Counted from the stretch's first letter, positions 45,549 through 55,044 are shown. The stretch is DNA of 64,000 nucleotides from Streptomyces chartreusis NRRL 3882 (GCF_900236475.1 NZ_LT963352.1:2790001-2854000); one strand, 5' to 3'. Notes: generated by a model not told the origin, from the sequence alone. Numbers and translations are program-made.

Positions 45549-46813
45549 CGATTCCTCCCGGCCGGCTCTGTCAGGAGCACTGCGGACTGGAACCCGCCGA
45601 AGCCGCTGCCCACGGACAGCACGTTGGCGAGCTTGCGCGGGCGCGCGGTGCGCGGTACGTAGTCCAGGTCGCACTCGGGGTCCGGGGTCTCGTAGTTCGC
45701 CGTCGGCGGGACCACCTGGTGGGCCAGGGCCAGCACGCAGGCGACGACCTCGATCGCGCCGATCGCACCGAGCGAGTGGCCCACCATGGACTTGATCGAA
45801 CTCATGGGCGTGTCATAGGCGTGGGCGCCCAGGGACCGCTTGACCGCGGCGGTCTCGTGACGGTCGTTCTGGCGGGTGCCCGAGCCGTGGGCGTTGACGT
45901 AGTCGATGAGTGAGGGATCCAGCCGGGCCTGTCCGAGCGCGGTGTCGATGGCCCTCGCCATCTCCAGGCCCTCGCTGGTCAGTCCGGTCATGTGGTACGC
46001 GTTGCCGAAGGTGGCGTAGCCGCGGATCTCGCAGTAGACGTGCGCGCCACGGGCACGGGCGTGTTCGAGCTCCTCCAGGACGAGCACGGCGGAGCCTTCT
46101 CCCATGACGAATCCGTCGCGGTGGGCGTCGAAGGGCCGGGAGGCGTGCGCCGGGTCGTCGTTGTTCGGCGATGTCGCCCTGATGGCGTCGAAGCAGGCCA
46201 TGGTGATCGGGGAGATCGGGGAGTCGGACGCTCCGGCGACGCAGATGTCGGCGCGGCCGTCCTCGATCGTGTGGAAGCCGTAGCCCACCGCGTCGAGTCC
46301 GGAGGTGCAGCCGGTCGACACGGTCTGCACCGGCCCCTGGGCGCCGAAGTACTCGGCGACGTCGGACGCCAGGGTGCTGGGCGAGAACGCCCGGTGCAGC
46401 TGCGGGCCGGCGGCGCGGTGGTCGACGTCCCAGCGTTGCCCTCGCTCGCTGACCAGGACGTAGTCGTGCTCCAGGCGGGTCGTGCCGCCCACGGCGCTGC
46501 CGAGCGAGACGGCCACGCGCCAGGGGTCCTCGGCGCCGAACTCGATGCCGCTGTCGGCCACCGCCTCGGCGGCGGCGACGACGGCGAACTGTATGTACCG
46601 GTCGGCGCGTTCGACCAGGCCGGGATCGAGCCCGTGCGCGAGCGGGTCGAAGTCGCACTCGGCCGCGATACGTGACCGCAACCCCTCGGGATCGAACAGT
46701 GTGATGCCGCGCGTCGCGGTACGGCCGCTCGAGAGGAGGTCCCAGAAGGCCGGCACCCCGATACCGCCCGGGGCGACGACACCGATGCCGGTGACCGCCA
46801 CCCGCCGGGTCAC
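45545..46813 (-). CDS. Type II polyketide ketosynthase, KS-alpha (WhiE ORFIII type)
   Basis: 422 aa. Active-site Cys in [11 protein letters not shown], His in [11 protein letters not shown], Lys/His in [13 protein letters not shown]. Condenses malonyl units into an aromatic polyketide backbone. GTG start overlaps the cupin stop (GTGA), and the stop overlaps the CLF start. Among type II systems the set of neighbours points to spore pigment rather than antibiotic synthesis. Confidence 0.96.
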   Translation of the reverse strand: MTRRVAVTGIGVVAPGGIGVPAFWDLLSSGRTATRGITLFDPEGLRSRIAAECDFDPLAHGLDPGLVERADRYIQFAVVAAAEAVADSGIEFGAEDPWRVAVSLGSAVGGTTRLEHDYVLVSERGQRWDVDHRAAGPQLHRAFSPSTLASDVAEYFGAQGPVQTVSTGCTSGLDAVGYGFHTIEDGRADICVAGASDSPISPITMACFDAIRATSPNNDDPAHASRPFDAHRDGFVMGEGSAVLVLEELEHARARGAHVYCEIRGYATFGNAYHMTGLTSEGLEMARAIDTALGQARLDPSLIDYVNAHGSGTRQNDRHETAAVKRSLGAHAYDTPMSSIKSMVGHSLGAIGAIEVVACVLALAHQVVPPTANYETPDPECDLDYVPRTARPRKLANVLSVGSGFGGFQSAVLLTEPAGRNR

Positions 46814-47274
46814 GAGGGCACCCCGCGTCGCTCGGGCTGCGCGCCGTCCTCCTGCACGGCCGGGTACGTTTCGCCGCTCGCGTTCCCCTCCAGGGCCTCC
46901 GTGTCGACGTGGCCCATGCTCGGCTTCGGAGCCAGCGGACCCAGGTGGAAGACCATCCGGGCTTCGACGTCACCGACGTTGCGGAAGCGGTGCCGCATGC
47001 CGATGGGGACCATGAGGCCCTGGTCGGCGCGGATCGGGTGGGTCACGTCGTCCAGGTCGACTTCCAGCTCGCCCTGGACGACGTAGACGAACTCCTCCGA
47101 GTACGGGTGGTAGTGCTCGCTGATGCGTTCACCCGGCTGCATGATGGCCAGGCCCATGAACCCGCTCGTGGAGCCCACCGTGAGGGGCGTGAGCAGGGTG
47201 CGCAGGTCGCCGCCACGCTTGCGGTTCGGCTCGGTCTCGCTGAGGTCCACGATGCGCGGGCGCGTCTTGTACAT
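46810..47274 (-). CDS. Cupin protein (WhiE ORFII/CurC/SchB type)
   Basis: 154 aa, single cupin: [20 protein letters not shown] with the His/Glu metal set, and [13 protein letters not shown]. The homologues are spore-pigment proteins, probable cyclases or dioxygenases of unproven mechanism. ATG 47274; the longer upstream frame is not conserved in type. Second gene of the minus-strand operon. Confidence 0.88.
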   Translation of the reverse strand: MYKTRPRIVDLSETEPNRKRGGDLRTLLTPLTVGSTSGFMGLAIMQPGERISEHYHPYSEEFVYVVQGELEVDLDDVTHPIRADQGLMVPIGMRHRFRNVGDVEARMVFHLGPLAPKPSMGHVDTEALEGNASGETYPAVQEDGAQPERRGVPS

Positions 47275-47352
47275 GTCCGTCTCCAGGTCGGTCTGTGTGG
47301 GCCCCGCGCTCAGCGGGGGTGTCGTCCATGGGCGGGTGTCGTCCACGGACCG

Positions 47353-48471
47353 TCAGGACTGGGCAGCCCTGCGATCGGTGATCAGCGTCATGTCGGTGTG
47401 CGCCAGGAGGCGGGTGGCGTCCCGGTCGCTCGTGAGCGGCCCTTCGACGCCGAGTGCGGCGCCGTCGAGCAGGCGGGCCAGCACAGCGGCCTTCCTCGGG
47501 CCGTGCACGCCGAGCGCCCTGGCCGGATCGGTCTCGGGATCCCGCGTGTCGATGAGACGGACGACCAGGTCGTCCCGGTGGAAGACGGTGCTGCGGTGCA
47601 CGGGGCCGACGGGGTCGGCCGCGGCGGTCTCGTCCTGCTGGGCGAGCAGCCGTGCCAGCGCCATGCCGCAGCCCTCACGGGCCGGGTAGTACAGGGCGTG
47701 CCGCCGCAGACCGGCGGGCTCCGGTCCGCCACGCGCCACATGGTGTACGGCCGGCATGGCCGCGCGGATGAAGAAGGCCCGTGCCGACGCGGGGTCGGCC
47801 AGGTCCCTGCTCTGTTCCAGGTGCGGATTGAGGGCTTCCTCGACTGCCCGCACCTCCGGCTGACGCGAGACGTGGCGCAGCGCCGTCTGCAGATCGCCCT
47901 CCACCTCGACGGTGCGGACGACTCGGTTGCCGTGCATGAACAGCGTCGTCCGGCGCAGTCGGGTGGAGTCGTCGGCGCGGGCCTGGGGCGGCGCGTATCC
48001 GGCGAGGATGTCCGCGACCTTCGACTCGGAGCCGGGCTTGACGGTGAACGTCAGCGCGTGGCGCGTCACTCCGTCGCCCACCCGCACCGGAGCCTGGACC
48101 CCCTCGGCGGTCCCGGCGGTGGGCGGCAGGGCCCGCCCGGTCTCACGGACGATGTTGTAACGCAGCGACCGGATGTCCCGGACGCAGTCCTGCATGGGCC
48201 TGACGGTCTCGAGGTGCTCCTCACTGTTCACCCAGGCGAGATACGGCGGCGCAGTCGCCCATTCGCTGGTGATGAGCCACTGGGACGGGTTCTCCACGGA
48301 CTGGCACAGCTGGTCACCGAGGTGACCGGGAACCGACGCGACACGGCTGCGCATGTGCTCGTACGCGTCGAGGAACCGTTGCTGGGCGCCTTCGTGGAGA
48401 TCGACGAGCAGGATGACGCGCAGCCTGGAGCCGTCGAACGCCGACTGGGACGTATACGTCGAAGTGTTCAC
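47353..48471 (-). CDS. SchA/CurD-like protein (WhiE ORFI type)
   Basis: 372 aa. N-terminal ABM-like domain (VILLVDLHEGAQQRFLDAYE, ASVPGHLGDQLCQSVENPSQ) and a C-terminal SchA/CurD domain (ALTFTVKPGSESKVADILAG, LFMHGNRVVRTVEVEGDLQT, FHRDDLVVRLIDTRD). Required for spore pigment in relatives, but its reaction is unknown. GTG 48471 follows GAAGGAAGG. First gene of the minus-strand PKS operon; the 144 bp between it and the terminator at 48615 must hold the main cluster promoter. Confidence 0.85.
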   Translation of the reverse strand: MNTSTYTSQSAFDGSRLRVILLVDLHEGAQQRFLDAYEHMRSRVASVPGHLGDQLCQSVENPSQWLITSEWATAPPYLAWVNSEEHLETVRPMQDCVRDIRSLRYNIVRETGRALPPTAGTAEGVQAPVRVGDGVTRHALTFTVKPGSESKVADILAGYAPPQARADDSTRLRRTTLFMHGNRVVRTVEVEGDLQTALRHVSRQPEVRAVEEALNPHLEQSRDLADPASARAFFIRAAMPAVHHVARGGPEPAGLRRHALYYPAREGCGMALARLLAQQDETAAADPVGPVHRSTVFHRDDLVVRLIDTRDPETDPARALGVHGPRKAAVLARLLDGAALGVEGPLTSDRDATRLLAHTDMTLITDRRAAQS

Positions 48472-48614
48472 CGGCAGGCCCTTCCTTCGCTGGGCAGACG
48501 GCGACCGCCGGGTCCGGCAGGGGGACGGCGGTCGGCCCTGAGCCCTCATCGTGGGTCGGCGCGTCGGACTGCGCGAGCCGCACGGGTCATCAGAGGGAAC
48601 TGCCGGCACAGCGA

Positions 48615-48641
48615 AGCCCCGGCTCGTCACGAGCCGGGGCT
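48615..48641. terminator. Terminator of the MTH1187/DUF3817 operon
   Basis: AGCCCCGGCTCG-TCA-CGAGCCGGGGCT, 12-bp perfect stem, 3-nt loop, 15 bp after the stop at 48656. It marks the left-hand limit of the backbone genes next to the polyketide cluster. Confidence 0.8.
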
Positions 48642-48655
48642 GTGGTCCTCGCGGC

Positions 48656-48949
48656 CTATTCGGAGAGGTGCCGCTCCACCGTCTCCACCTTGGAGGTGAG
48701 CCCGTCCGTCACTCCGGGGCGGATGTCCGCCTTGAGGACCAGGGACACCCGCGGAGCCCGCTGCTCGACCGCGGCGACGGCGCGCTTGACGACGTCCATG
48801 ACCTCGTCCCACTCGCCCTCGATCGAGGTGAACATCGCGTCGGTCCGGTTGGGCAGGCCCGACTCGCGCACCACGCGGACGGCGTCGGCGACGTACTCCC
48901 CCACGTCCTCGCCGACGCCCAGCGGCGTCACGGAGAAGGCGACGATCAT
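48656..48949 (-). CDS. MTH1187/YkoF-type thiamine-binding protein
   Basis: 97 aa: [60 protein letters not shown]. Small ferredoxin-like fold known to bind thiamine pyrimidine compounds. ATG overlaps the DUF3817 stop (ATGA), so the two are coupled. Its role next to a membrane protein suggests uptake, unproven. Confidence 0.85.
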   Translation of the reverse strand: MIVAFSVTPLGVGEDVGEYVADAVRVVRESGLPNRTDAMFTSIEGEWDEVMDVVKRAVAAVEQRAPRVSLVLKADIRPGVTDGLTSKVETVERHLSE

Positions 48950-49290
48950 GCCTGCACAGCCCCTTCCCGGCGTGCCCGGGAGGCGATGACCGCGTCCTCG
49001 GCCTCACGCCGCAGCTTGCGCTCCGCGAAGAACCCGCCGGTCGGCAGCACCGAGAGCACGAAGTACAGCGCGGCGGTCTTCACCGACCACTTCGTCCGGT
49101 TCCACGCGTCGGCCCAGAAGATCACGTACAGGATGAACAGGACACCGTGCACCATGCCCATCACCGGCACGGCATTGAAGTCCGTGGTCCGCTTCAGCAC
49201 CGAGCAGACGAGCAGGAGGAGGAAGGAGATCGCCTCGGGGGCCGAGACCAGGCGGAGGCGGCGGATGGCGGTGGCGGTCTTGAGGTCCAC
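48946..49290 (-). CDS. DUF3817 integral membrane protein
   Basis: 114 aa with three helices ([57 protein letters not shown]). Paralogue of the protein at 37645-37983: the [10 protein letters not shown] and GGFFAERKL segments correspond. Function unknown; coupled to the thiamine-binding protein. Three tandem 9-bp repeats lie about 30 bp upstream of its start. Confidence 0.85.
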   Translation of the reverse strand: MDLKTATAIRRLRLVSAPEAISFLLLLVCSVLKRTTDFNAVPVMGMVHGVLFILYVIFWADAWNRTKWSVKTAALYFVLSVLPTGGFFAERKLRREAEDAVIASRARREGAVQA

Positions 49291-49318
49291 GGGTCACCTT
49301 CGGTGGGAGAGACGCGGC

Positions 49319-49345
49319 GGTCTGAACGATCTGAACGGTCTGTAC
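49319..49345. repeat. Three tandem 9-bp repeats in a divergent promoter region
   Basis: GGTCTGAAC, GATCTGAAC and GGTCTGTAC run head to tail, followed by a fourth partial unit (GGCTGACGG). They sit about 29 bp from the DUF3817 start in the 200-bp space shared with the AIM24 genes. The 9-bp period could present repeated sites for a regulator, or it is simple slippage. Confidence 0.6.
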
Positions 49346-49490
49346 GGCTGACGGTTTGTGAACGCACGCACAAGCGTCCCGCCCATTGTGGCAAACCGCC
49401 ACGGGCCCCGGCCCCTAGGGGTGCGCTCAGGGTCGTTCTCCACCCACAGGCCCTGTCCACGGGGCCCGACCTGCGGCTACCTTCGCGTAC

Positions 49491-50129
49491 GTGGCGATGT
49501 TCCGACTTCAGAGCAGCAAGGTGCTCGCCGTCGACATGACCGGAGACGCCGTGAAGGCGAAGAACGGCTCGATGGTCGCGTACGACGGCGAGATGGCCTT
49601 CAAGAAGCTCAGCGGCGGCGGCGAGGGCATACGGGGCATGGTGACCCGGCGGCTGACCGGCGAGCAGATGACGTTGATGGAAGTGAAGGGGCGGGGGACC
49701 TGCTGGTTCGCGGACCGAGCCTCCGAGATCAACCTGGTCGGCCTCCAGGGCGACAAGCTCTACGTGGAGTCGAGCAACCTGCTCGCGACCGACGGCGGGC
49801 TGCGCACGGGGACGGAGTTCACCGGCCTGCGCGGGGCCTCACAGGGCAACGGCCTGTTCACGACGACCGTCGAGGGCCACGGTCAGGCGGCGATCATGTC
49901 GGACGGCCCGGCGGTGGTGCTGCGGGTGAGTCCGCAGTATCCGCTGACCGTCGACCCGGGGGCGTATGTGGCGCACCAGGGGAATCTCCGGCAGTCCTTC
50001 CAGTCCGGCGTGACGTTCCGCACGCTGCTCGGGGAGGGCGGCGGCGAGGCCTTCCAGATGCGGTTCGAGGGGGACGGGCTGGTGTACGTGCAGCCGAGCG
50101 AGCGGAACACGATCGCGGGAGACGTGTGA
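49491..50129 (+). CDS. AIM24 family protein 1
   Basis: 212 aa, double beta-barrel AIM24/DUF124 fold: KVLAVDMTGDAVKAKNGSMV, AYDGEMAFKKLSGGGEGIRG, LLATDGGLRTGTEFTG. First of three tandem paralogues (gap 1 nt to the second). AIM24 proteins occur in bacteria and yeast mitochondria; their biochemical role is unclear. GTG 49491 or ATG 49497 may be the start. Confidence 0.85.
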   Translation: MAMFRLQSSKVLAVDMTGDAVKAKNGSMVAYDGEMAFKKLSGGGEGIRGMVTRRLTGEQMTLMEVKGRGTCWFADRASEINLVGLQGDKLYVESSNLLATDGGLRTGTEFTGLRGASQGNGLFTTTVEGHGQAAIMSDGPAVVLRVSPQYPLTVDPGAYVAHQGNLRQSFQSGVTFRTLLGEGGGEAFQMRFEGDGLVYVQPSERNTIAGDV

Positions 50130-50130
50130 G

Positions 50131-50781
50131 ATGGCCTTCCGGGAGATCAACGCGAAGATGGTCGAGGCGACGGTCGCGCCGGGCCAACGGCTGTTCAGCC
50201 AGCGCGGCGCGATGCTCGCCTACAAGGGCGAGGTGTCCTTCACGCCCAACATGGCCGGCGGCCAGGGCGGGATCATGTCGATGATCGGCCGCCGGGTCGC
50301 CGACGAGGACACACCCCTGATGACCGTCGAGGGCAGCGGCACCGTGCTCTTCGGGCACGGCGGGCATCACGTCCAGGTGATCCAGCTGTCCGGCGACACG
50401 CTGTACGTGGAGGCGGACCGCCTCCTGGCCTTCGAGGGCACGCTCCAGCAGGGCACGATGTTCCTGGGGTCGCAGGGCGGCGTCATGGGCATGGTGCGCG
50501 GGCAGGTCAGCGGCCAGGGACTGTTCACGACCACGCTCAAGGGACACGGGGCCGTCGCGGTCATGGCCCACGGCGGGGTGATCGAGATCCCGATCACACC
50601 CCAGCGGCCGGTGCACGTGGACCCGCAGGCCTACGTCGCCCACCACGGGGAGGTCCGCAACAAGCTGTCCACGGCCCTGGGCTGGCGGGACATGGTGGGC
50701 CGCGGCTCGGGCGAGGCGTTCCAGCTGGAGCTCAGCGGGAGCGGTGCGGTGTACGTCCAGGCGTCGGAGGAGAAGCTGTGA
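50131..50781 (+). CDS. AIM24 family protein 2
   Basis: 216 aa: VAPGQRLFSQRGAMLAYKGE, VEADRLLAFEGTLQQGTMFL, GLFTTTLKGHGAVAVMAHGG. Shares the GLFTTT and GEAFQ segments with the first paralogue. ATG 50131 follows the first stop directly; the last 4 nt overlap the third gene (GTGA). Confidence 0.85.
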   Translation: MAFREINAKMVEATVAPGQRLFSQRGAMLAYKGEVSFTPNMAGGQGGIMSMIGRRVADEDTPLMTVEGSGTVLFGHGGHHVQVIQLSGDTLYVEADRLLAFEGTLQQGTMFLGSQGGVMGMVRGQVSGQGLFTTTLKGHGAVAVMAHGGVIEIPITPQRPVHVDPQAYVAHHGEVRNKLSTALGWRDMVGRGSGEAFQLELSGSGAVYVQASEEKL

Positions 50782-51578
50782 GCACCTACGGAACCCCGGG
50801 CGCCGGCCCCGCGGTCTTCGACCCGGCGACGCTGCCGCCCGACGACAACGTCAACGCCTACACCTTCTGCGTGGAACTCAAGGGGAGCCAGTGGTTCCTC
50901 CAGAAGGGGAAGATGATCGCCTACTACGGCTCGATCGACTTCAACGGCGTCGGACACGGCCGGCTGGACCGTCTCGTCCGTACGTCCTTCCATTCGCCAC
51001 TGCACGCGAGCGACTGGGTCGTGGCGGAGGGCTCGGGCAAGATGCTCCTCGCCGACCGGGCCTTCGACGTGAACTCGTACGACCTGGAAGACGGCAACCT
51101 GACCATTCGCTCCGGCAATCTGCTCGCTTTTCAGCCAACTCTGTCACTGAAGCAATCAATCGTGCCGGGTTTCCTGACCCTCATCGGAACCGGAAAGTTC
51201 GTGGCCGCGTCGAACGGCCCCGTGGTGTTCATGGAACCCCCCATCCGGGTCGACCCACAGGCCCTGGTCGGCTGGGCCGACTGCCCCTCCCCCTGCCACC
51301 ACTACGACCACGGGTACATGACCGGTGTGATGGGCGGTCTACGTGCACTGACGGGCCTCGGCGGAGCCTCCGGCGAGGAGCACCAGTTCGAGTTCGTCGG
51401 CGCCGGCACGGTCCTGCTCCAGTCGTCCGAGACACTGATGGCCGAGCAGGCCACGGGGGCCGTTCCGCACCGGGCCGGCGTGCCCGGCGGCGGGGCGCAC
51501 AGCCCCCAGGCAGGGCCGTCCGGCGTACCGCGCCTTCCCGGACAGCTGGGGGACCTCCAGCGTCGCTTCGGGCTGTGA
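50778..51578 (+). CDS. AIM24 family protein 3
   Basis: 266 aa: NAYTFCVELKGSQWFLQKGK, LLADRAFDVNSYDLEDGNLT, LLAFQPTLSLKQSIVPGF. It has an extra cysteine/histidine motif absent from the other two, WADCPSPCHHYDHGYMTG, which could bind a metal, and a Pro/Gly-rich C-terminal tail. GTG start overlaps the second gene, so all three are one operon and may form a complex. Confidence 0.85.
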   Translation: MSTYGTPGAGPAVFDPATLPPDDNVNAYTFCVELKGSQWFLQKGKMIAYYGSIDFNGVGHGRLDRLVRTSFHSPLHASDWVVAEGSGKMLLADRAFDVNSYDLEDGNLTIRSGNLLAFQPTLSLKQSIVPGFLTLIGTGKFVAASNGPVVFMEPPIRVDPQALVGWADCPSPCHHYDHGYMTGVMGGLRALTGLGGASGEEHQFEFVGAGTVLLQSSETLMAEQATGAVPHRAGVPGGGAHSPQAGPSGVPRLPGQLGDLQRRFGL

Positions 51579-51694
51579 GCGGTAGTCTGCGGAGTGTGAC
51601 ATCGAACGCCTGCGCACCGATGTTCGGCGGGTGCGCTCCGTCACGCGAAGACCCTCACTAGTTCGCCTTTCAACATTTTAGGTAGACTTCATTC

Positions 51695-52171
51695 ATGGAG
51701 ACCGAGACGGCCACCCGCTGGCTGACCGATGCGGAGCAGTGCGCCTGGCGCACCCACCTGGAGGTCAACAGGCTGTTGACGTACCAGCTCGAAAAGGACC
51801 TGCAGCCGTTCGGCCTGACAATGAACGACTACGAGATCCTGGTGAATCTCTCCGAGTCGGAGGACCAGAGGATGCGGATGAGCGACCTCGCCTCCGCCAC
51901 CCTCCAGTCCAAGAGCCGCCTCTCGCACCAGATCACGCGCATGGAGAACGCGAACCTGGTCCGGCGGGAGAACTGCGAGTCCGACCGCAGGGGGCTCTAC
52001 GCGGTCCTCACCGACCACGGCATGGCGACGATGCAGAAGGTCGCGCCCCACCATGTGGCATCCGTGCGGAGGCACTTCATCGACCTGCTGCCCCCCGAGG
52101 CCCTGACGGAACTCGACAAGGCCCTCAAGCCCATCGCGGAGCACCTGCGCGCCCAGCGCGGACGCCCGTAA
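51695..52171 (+). CDS. absC: MarR family antibiotic regulator AbsC
   Basis: 158 aa, the length of S. coelicolor AbsC. Winged HTH: DYEILVNLSESEDQRMRMSD, LASATLQSKSRLSHQITRME, VRRENCESDRRGLYAVLTDH. Known role in S. coelicolor: zinc-responsive control of antibiotic and coelibactin genes. ATG 51695 has no ribosome binding site and follows TAGACT by about 7 nt, so the mRNA is probably leaderless. Identity rests on length and on its place beside the AIM24 genes and the two-component system. Confidence 0.8.
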   Translation: METETATRWLTDAEQCAWRTHLEVNRLLTYQLEKDLQPFGLTMNDYEILVNLSESEDQRMRMSDLASATLQSKSRLSHQITRMENANLVRRENCESDRRGLYAVLTDHGMATMQKVAPHHVASVRRHFIDLLPPEALTELDKALKPIAEHLRAQRGRP

Positions 52172-52184
52172 CCGCAGCCCCTGA

Positions 52185-53594
52185 CTAGGCGAGCGGCAGG
52201 CGGAGTTCGAACAGAGCTCCGCCTGCGGGCCCCTGCCCCGCCGTGAGCGTGCCGCCGTGCCGGACGGCGACGTCCCGGGCGATGGCGAGTCCCAGCCCGG
52301 CACCGCCGTCGTCCCGGCTGCGGGCGGCGTCCAGCCGTACGAACCGCTCGAAGATCCGCTCCCGGTCGGCCTCGGGCACGCCGTCCCCGTCGTCCGCCAC
52401 CCCGACCAGGGCCAGATCACCCTCCCGGCGCACGCTCACCGTGACGGCCGACCGGGCATGCCGCTGGGCGTTGTCGAGCAGATTGGCGAGCACCCGTCCC
52501 AACTGCCCGCGCGATCCGGCCACGTTCACCGGCTCCGCGTCCACCGTCACGCCCGTCCGCCCCTCGGCCTCCTCCCGGGCCAGCCCGGCGAGGTCGACCT
52601 TCGCGTCGTTGGACCGCTCCCCCGCGTCCAGCCGGGCCAGCAGCAGCAGGTCGGCGGCGAGCCGCTGCAGCCGTACGGTGTCCTCCACCGCCCCGTCGAG
52701 GTCCAGCAGTTCGGGATGCGCGGCGGCCACCTCCAGCTGGGTCCGCAGCGAGGCGATCGGGCTCCGCAGTTCGTGGGACGCGTCGGCGACGAAGCGCCGC
52801 TGCCGCTCCACGGAGGCCTCCAGGGCCGCGAGCGTCTCGTTCGTCGTCCGGGCGAGCCGGGCCACCTCGTCGTGCGTCTGCGGCTCCGGCACACGCCGCG
52901 CGAGATCCTCGGAGGCGGTGATCGCGGCCATCTCGCTCCGGATGCCCTCCACCGGCCGCAGCGCCCGCCGGGTGACCAGCCAGGTCACGCCCGCGACGAC
53001 GCCGAGCAGCAGCGGGAACCCGATCAGCATCACCGTCGTCGCGGTCTGCACGGCCCCGTGCTCGGCGGCCAGCGGGGCACCGGCATAGACCTTGAGACGG
53101 CCCCGGTCCTGGGTCTCGACCTCGACGGCGGCGAACCGGTAGTCCTCCGTGTCGCCGTCGATCGTCGCGGACCCGTTGCTGAAGGTGCTCTCCCCGGCGA
53201 TCTCCCCGGGTTCGAGGGACTCCTCGTGGTCGTCGGAGTCGTCGTCATCGTCCCCGCGGGGCGCCACCGGCGGCAGCGGCTTCACCCGGTCGGAGTCCGT
53301 ACCGCTGATCTTCTCCAGATCCTCGCTGACCGCGACCACCCGCTTCTTCTCGGCGAGCACCTGGACCGGCCCGTCGTCGCCGTCCAGCCCGGACAGCTTG
53401 TCGTACGGCGTCCCGGCGGCGAGCTCGGCGGCGACCGCCCGCGCCGAGCGCTCCGCCCGGGTGCCGGCCTCGCCCATCAGGTTGAACCGCAGGGACAGCA
53501 GGACGGCGGCCCCGGCGGCGACGAGCGCCACCGCGACGACGAGCGTCGCACCGAGCGTGGCCCGCGCCCGGACGGACCCGAACAGCCGCCTCAT
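52185..53594 (-). CDS. Sensor histidine kinase with acidic extracytoplasmic loop
   Basis: 469 aa. Helix 1 at about 14-36, outside domain 40-182, helix 2 at about 186-208, HAMP, then His274 in DASHELRSPI and the ATPase domain (NLLDNAQRH, DDGDGVPEADR, GGAGLGLAIARDV). The outside domain contains an Asp-rich run (about 115-124, GDDDDDSDDHEE), a plausible cation sensor. Its ATG overlaps the response-regulator stop. Divergent from a PepSY protein. Confidence 0.9.
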   Translation of the reverse strand: MRRLFGSVRARATLGATLVVAVALVAAGAAVLLSLRFNLMGEAGTRAERSARAVAAELAAGTPYDKLSGLDGDDGPVQVLAEKKRVVAVSEDLEKISGTDSDRVKPLPPVAPRGDDDDDSDDHEESLEPGEIAGESTFSNGSATIDGDTEDYRFAAVEVETQDRGRLKVYAGAPLAAEHGAVQTATTVMLIGFPLLLGVVAGVTWLVTRRALRPVEGIRSEMAAITASEDLARRVPEPQTHDEVARLARTTNETLAALEASVERQRRFVADASHELRSPIASLRTQLEVAAAHPELLDLDGAVEDTVRLQRLAADLLLLARLDAGERSNDAKVDLAGLAREEAEGRTGVTVDAEPVNVAGSRGQLGRVLANLLDNAQRHARSAVTVSVRREGDLALVGVADDGDGVPEADRERIFERFVRLDAARSRDDGGAGLGLAIARDVAVRHGGTLTAGQGPAGGALFELRLPLA

Positions 53595-54259
53595 GGCGAC
53601 GTCTCCAGCCGGTACCCGGCACCGCGCACGGTCCGGATCAGCCCCGCCCGCAGCTTCCGCCGCAGGGTGCTGACGTACACCTCGACGATGTTGGGATCAC
53701 CCTCGTACGCGAAGTCCCACACGTGTTCGAGGATCTCGGACTTGGATACGACCTCCCCGGCCCGCAGCACGAGGTGCTCCAGCACGGAGAACTCCTTGGC
53801 GGTCAGGGCGACCTCGTCCTCCCCCAGAAACACCCGCCGGGCCGCGGTGTCCACCTTCAGATCCCCGTGCACATGCACGGGCGAGGCCCCGGCACCCGCC
53901 CCGCGCCGCCGCAGCAGCGCCTTGATCCGGGCGACGAGCACGACGTACGAGAAGGGCTTGGTCAGATAGTCGTCCGCACCGGTGTCGAGCCCCTCCGCCT
54001 CGTCGTACTCGCCGTCCTTGGCGGTGAGCATCAGGATCGGCACCTCGTGCCCGGCGGCGCGCAGGGCCGCGCAGACCCGGTAGCCGTTGAGCCCGGGCAG
54101 CATGATGTCGAGGATCACCAGGTCGTACGTGCCCTCCGAGGCCTGGTGCAGCCCCTCCCGTCCGTCGTGGACGACGTCCACGGCGTACCCCTCGGCCGTC
54201 AGGCCCCTGGCGAGCGACAGGGCCAGCCGCTTCTCGTCCTCCACGATCAACAGGCGCAT
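53591..54259 (-). CDS. OmpR/PhoP-type response regulator
   Basis: 222 aa. Receiver Asp51 in LVILDIMLPGLNGY, acidic pair VEDEKR, Lys in YLTKPF; winged-helix output domain (LTAKEFSVLEHLVLRAGEVV, YVSTLRRKLRAGLIRTVRG). Upstream member of the pair with the kinase. CTTCAGG repeats upstream are its likely binding site, shared with the PepSY gene. Confidence 0.92.
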   Translation of the reverse strand: MRLLIVEDEKRLALSLARGLTAEGYAVDVVHDGREGLHQASEGTYDLVILDIMLPGLNGYRVCAALRAAGHEVPILMLTAKDGEYDEAEGLDTGADDYLTKPFSYVVLVARIKALLRRRGAGAGASPVHVHGDLKVDTAARRVFLGEDEVALTAKEFSVLEHLVLRAGEVVSKSEILEHVWDFAYEGDPNIVEVYVSTLRRKLRAGLIRTVRGAGYRLETSP

Positions 54260-54292
54260 GGGTAAAGAGTGGCAAAGCCAAGCTGAAGATCC

Positions 54293-54320
54293 CTTCAGGG
54301 GCCTTCAGGTTCCTCTCAGC
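54293..54320. promoter_or_regulatory. Tandem CTTCAGG repeats between response regulator and PepSY gene
   Basis: CTTCAGG at 54293-54299 and 54303-54309, then a weaker TCTCAGC at 54314-54320: units 10-11 bp apart, one helical turn, the geometry bound by OmpR-type dimers. Likely autoregulation and control of the PepSY gene. Confidence 0.65.
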
Positions 54321-54375
54321 CTCGGTCAGCCAGATTGGAACACGTCGAAAACGAAGTGACTCGGGAGGAATCCGC

Positions 54376-55044
54376 ATGAAGCGCAACATCGTCATCGCCG
54401 CTGTGACCGCTGCCGCTCTGATCGGCGGTGGCACGGCCACGGCTCTCGCGACCACGGGTGACGACGGGGGCTCGGCGCGGCAGGCGGCCCACACCCGGCT
54501 GTCGGACGACGACGTCCGCGGCGACGAGGACGGTCCCGACGCACAGGACGACCACGACGACGACAACGGCCGGGACGACGACGCGCGGGCGGCTTCCACC
54601 GGCGTGACGGCGCCCGAGGCCATCGCGTCCGCGCTGAAGCACACGTCCGGTACGGCGGTGTCCGCCGAGCTGGACGACGAGGACGACAGCGACAAGGTGA
54701 TCTGGAAGGTCGACGTCCTCTCCGGCGACAACACCTGGCACAGCGTGAGCGTCGACCCGTCCAGCGGCAAGGTGCTCGGTTCGCACACCGACGACGAGGA
54801 CGACACGGCGCAGGTGCGGGCGGCTCTGAAGGGCGCTTCGGTGACGGCCGAGGAGGCCGCGAAGGCTGCCGGCGGCAAGGGCACGGTGACGTCCGTGGAC
54901 CTGGACGAGGACGGCAAGAACAAGTCCTGGGAGGCCGAGACGCACAAGTCCGGCGGCGCCGAGCAGGACTGGAAGATCGACCTCAGCACGGGCAAGATCA
55001 CGGCGGACCGCGACCAGGACGACGACCAGGACGACCAGGACTGA
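54376..55044 (+). CDS. Secreted acidic PepSY-domain protein
   Basis: 222 aa. Signal peptide (MKRNIVIAAVTAAALIGGGT, ATALA), an extreme Asp run (residues ~44-72), then two PepSY repeats (TAPEAIASALKHTSGTAVSA with WKVDVLSGDNTWHSVSVDPS; TAEEAAKAAGGKGTVTSVDL with DWKIDLSTGKIT). Asp/Glu-rich throughout, so it may bind cations or act as a folding inhibitor of proteases as PepSY does. AGGAGG lies 9 nt before ATG. Divergent from the two-component genes, so probably their target. Confidence 0.85.
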   Translation: MKRNIVIAAVTAAALIGGGTATALATTGDDGGSARQAAHTRLSDDDVRGDEDGPDAQDDHDDDNGRDDDARAASTGVTAPEAIASALKHTSGTAVSAELDDEDDSDKVIWKVDVLSGDNTWHSVSVDPSSGKVLGSHTDDEDDTAQVRAALKGASVTAEEAAKAAGGKGTVTSVDLDEDGKNKSWEAETHKSGGAEQDWKIDLSTGKITADRDQDDDQDDQD

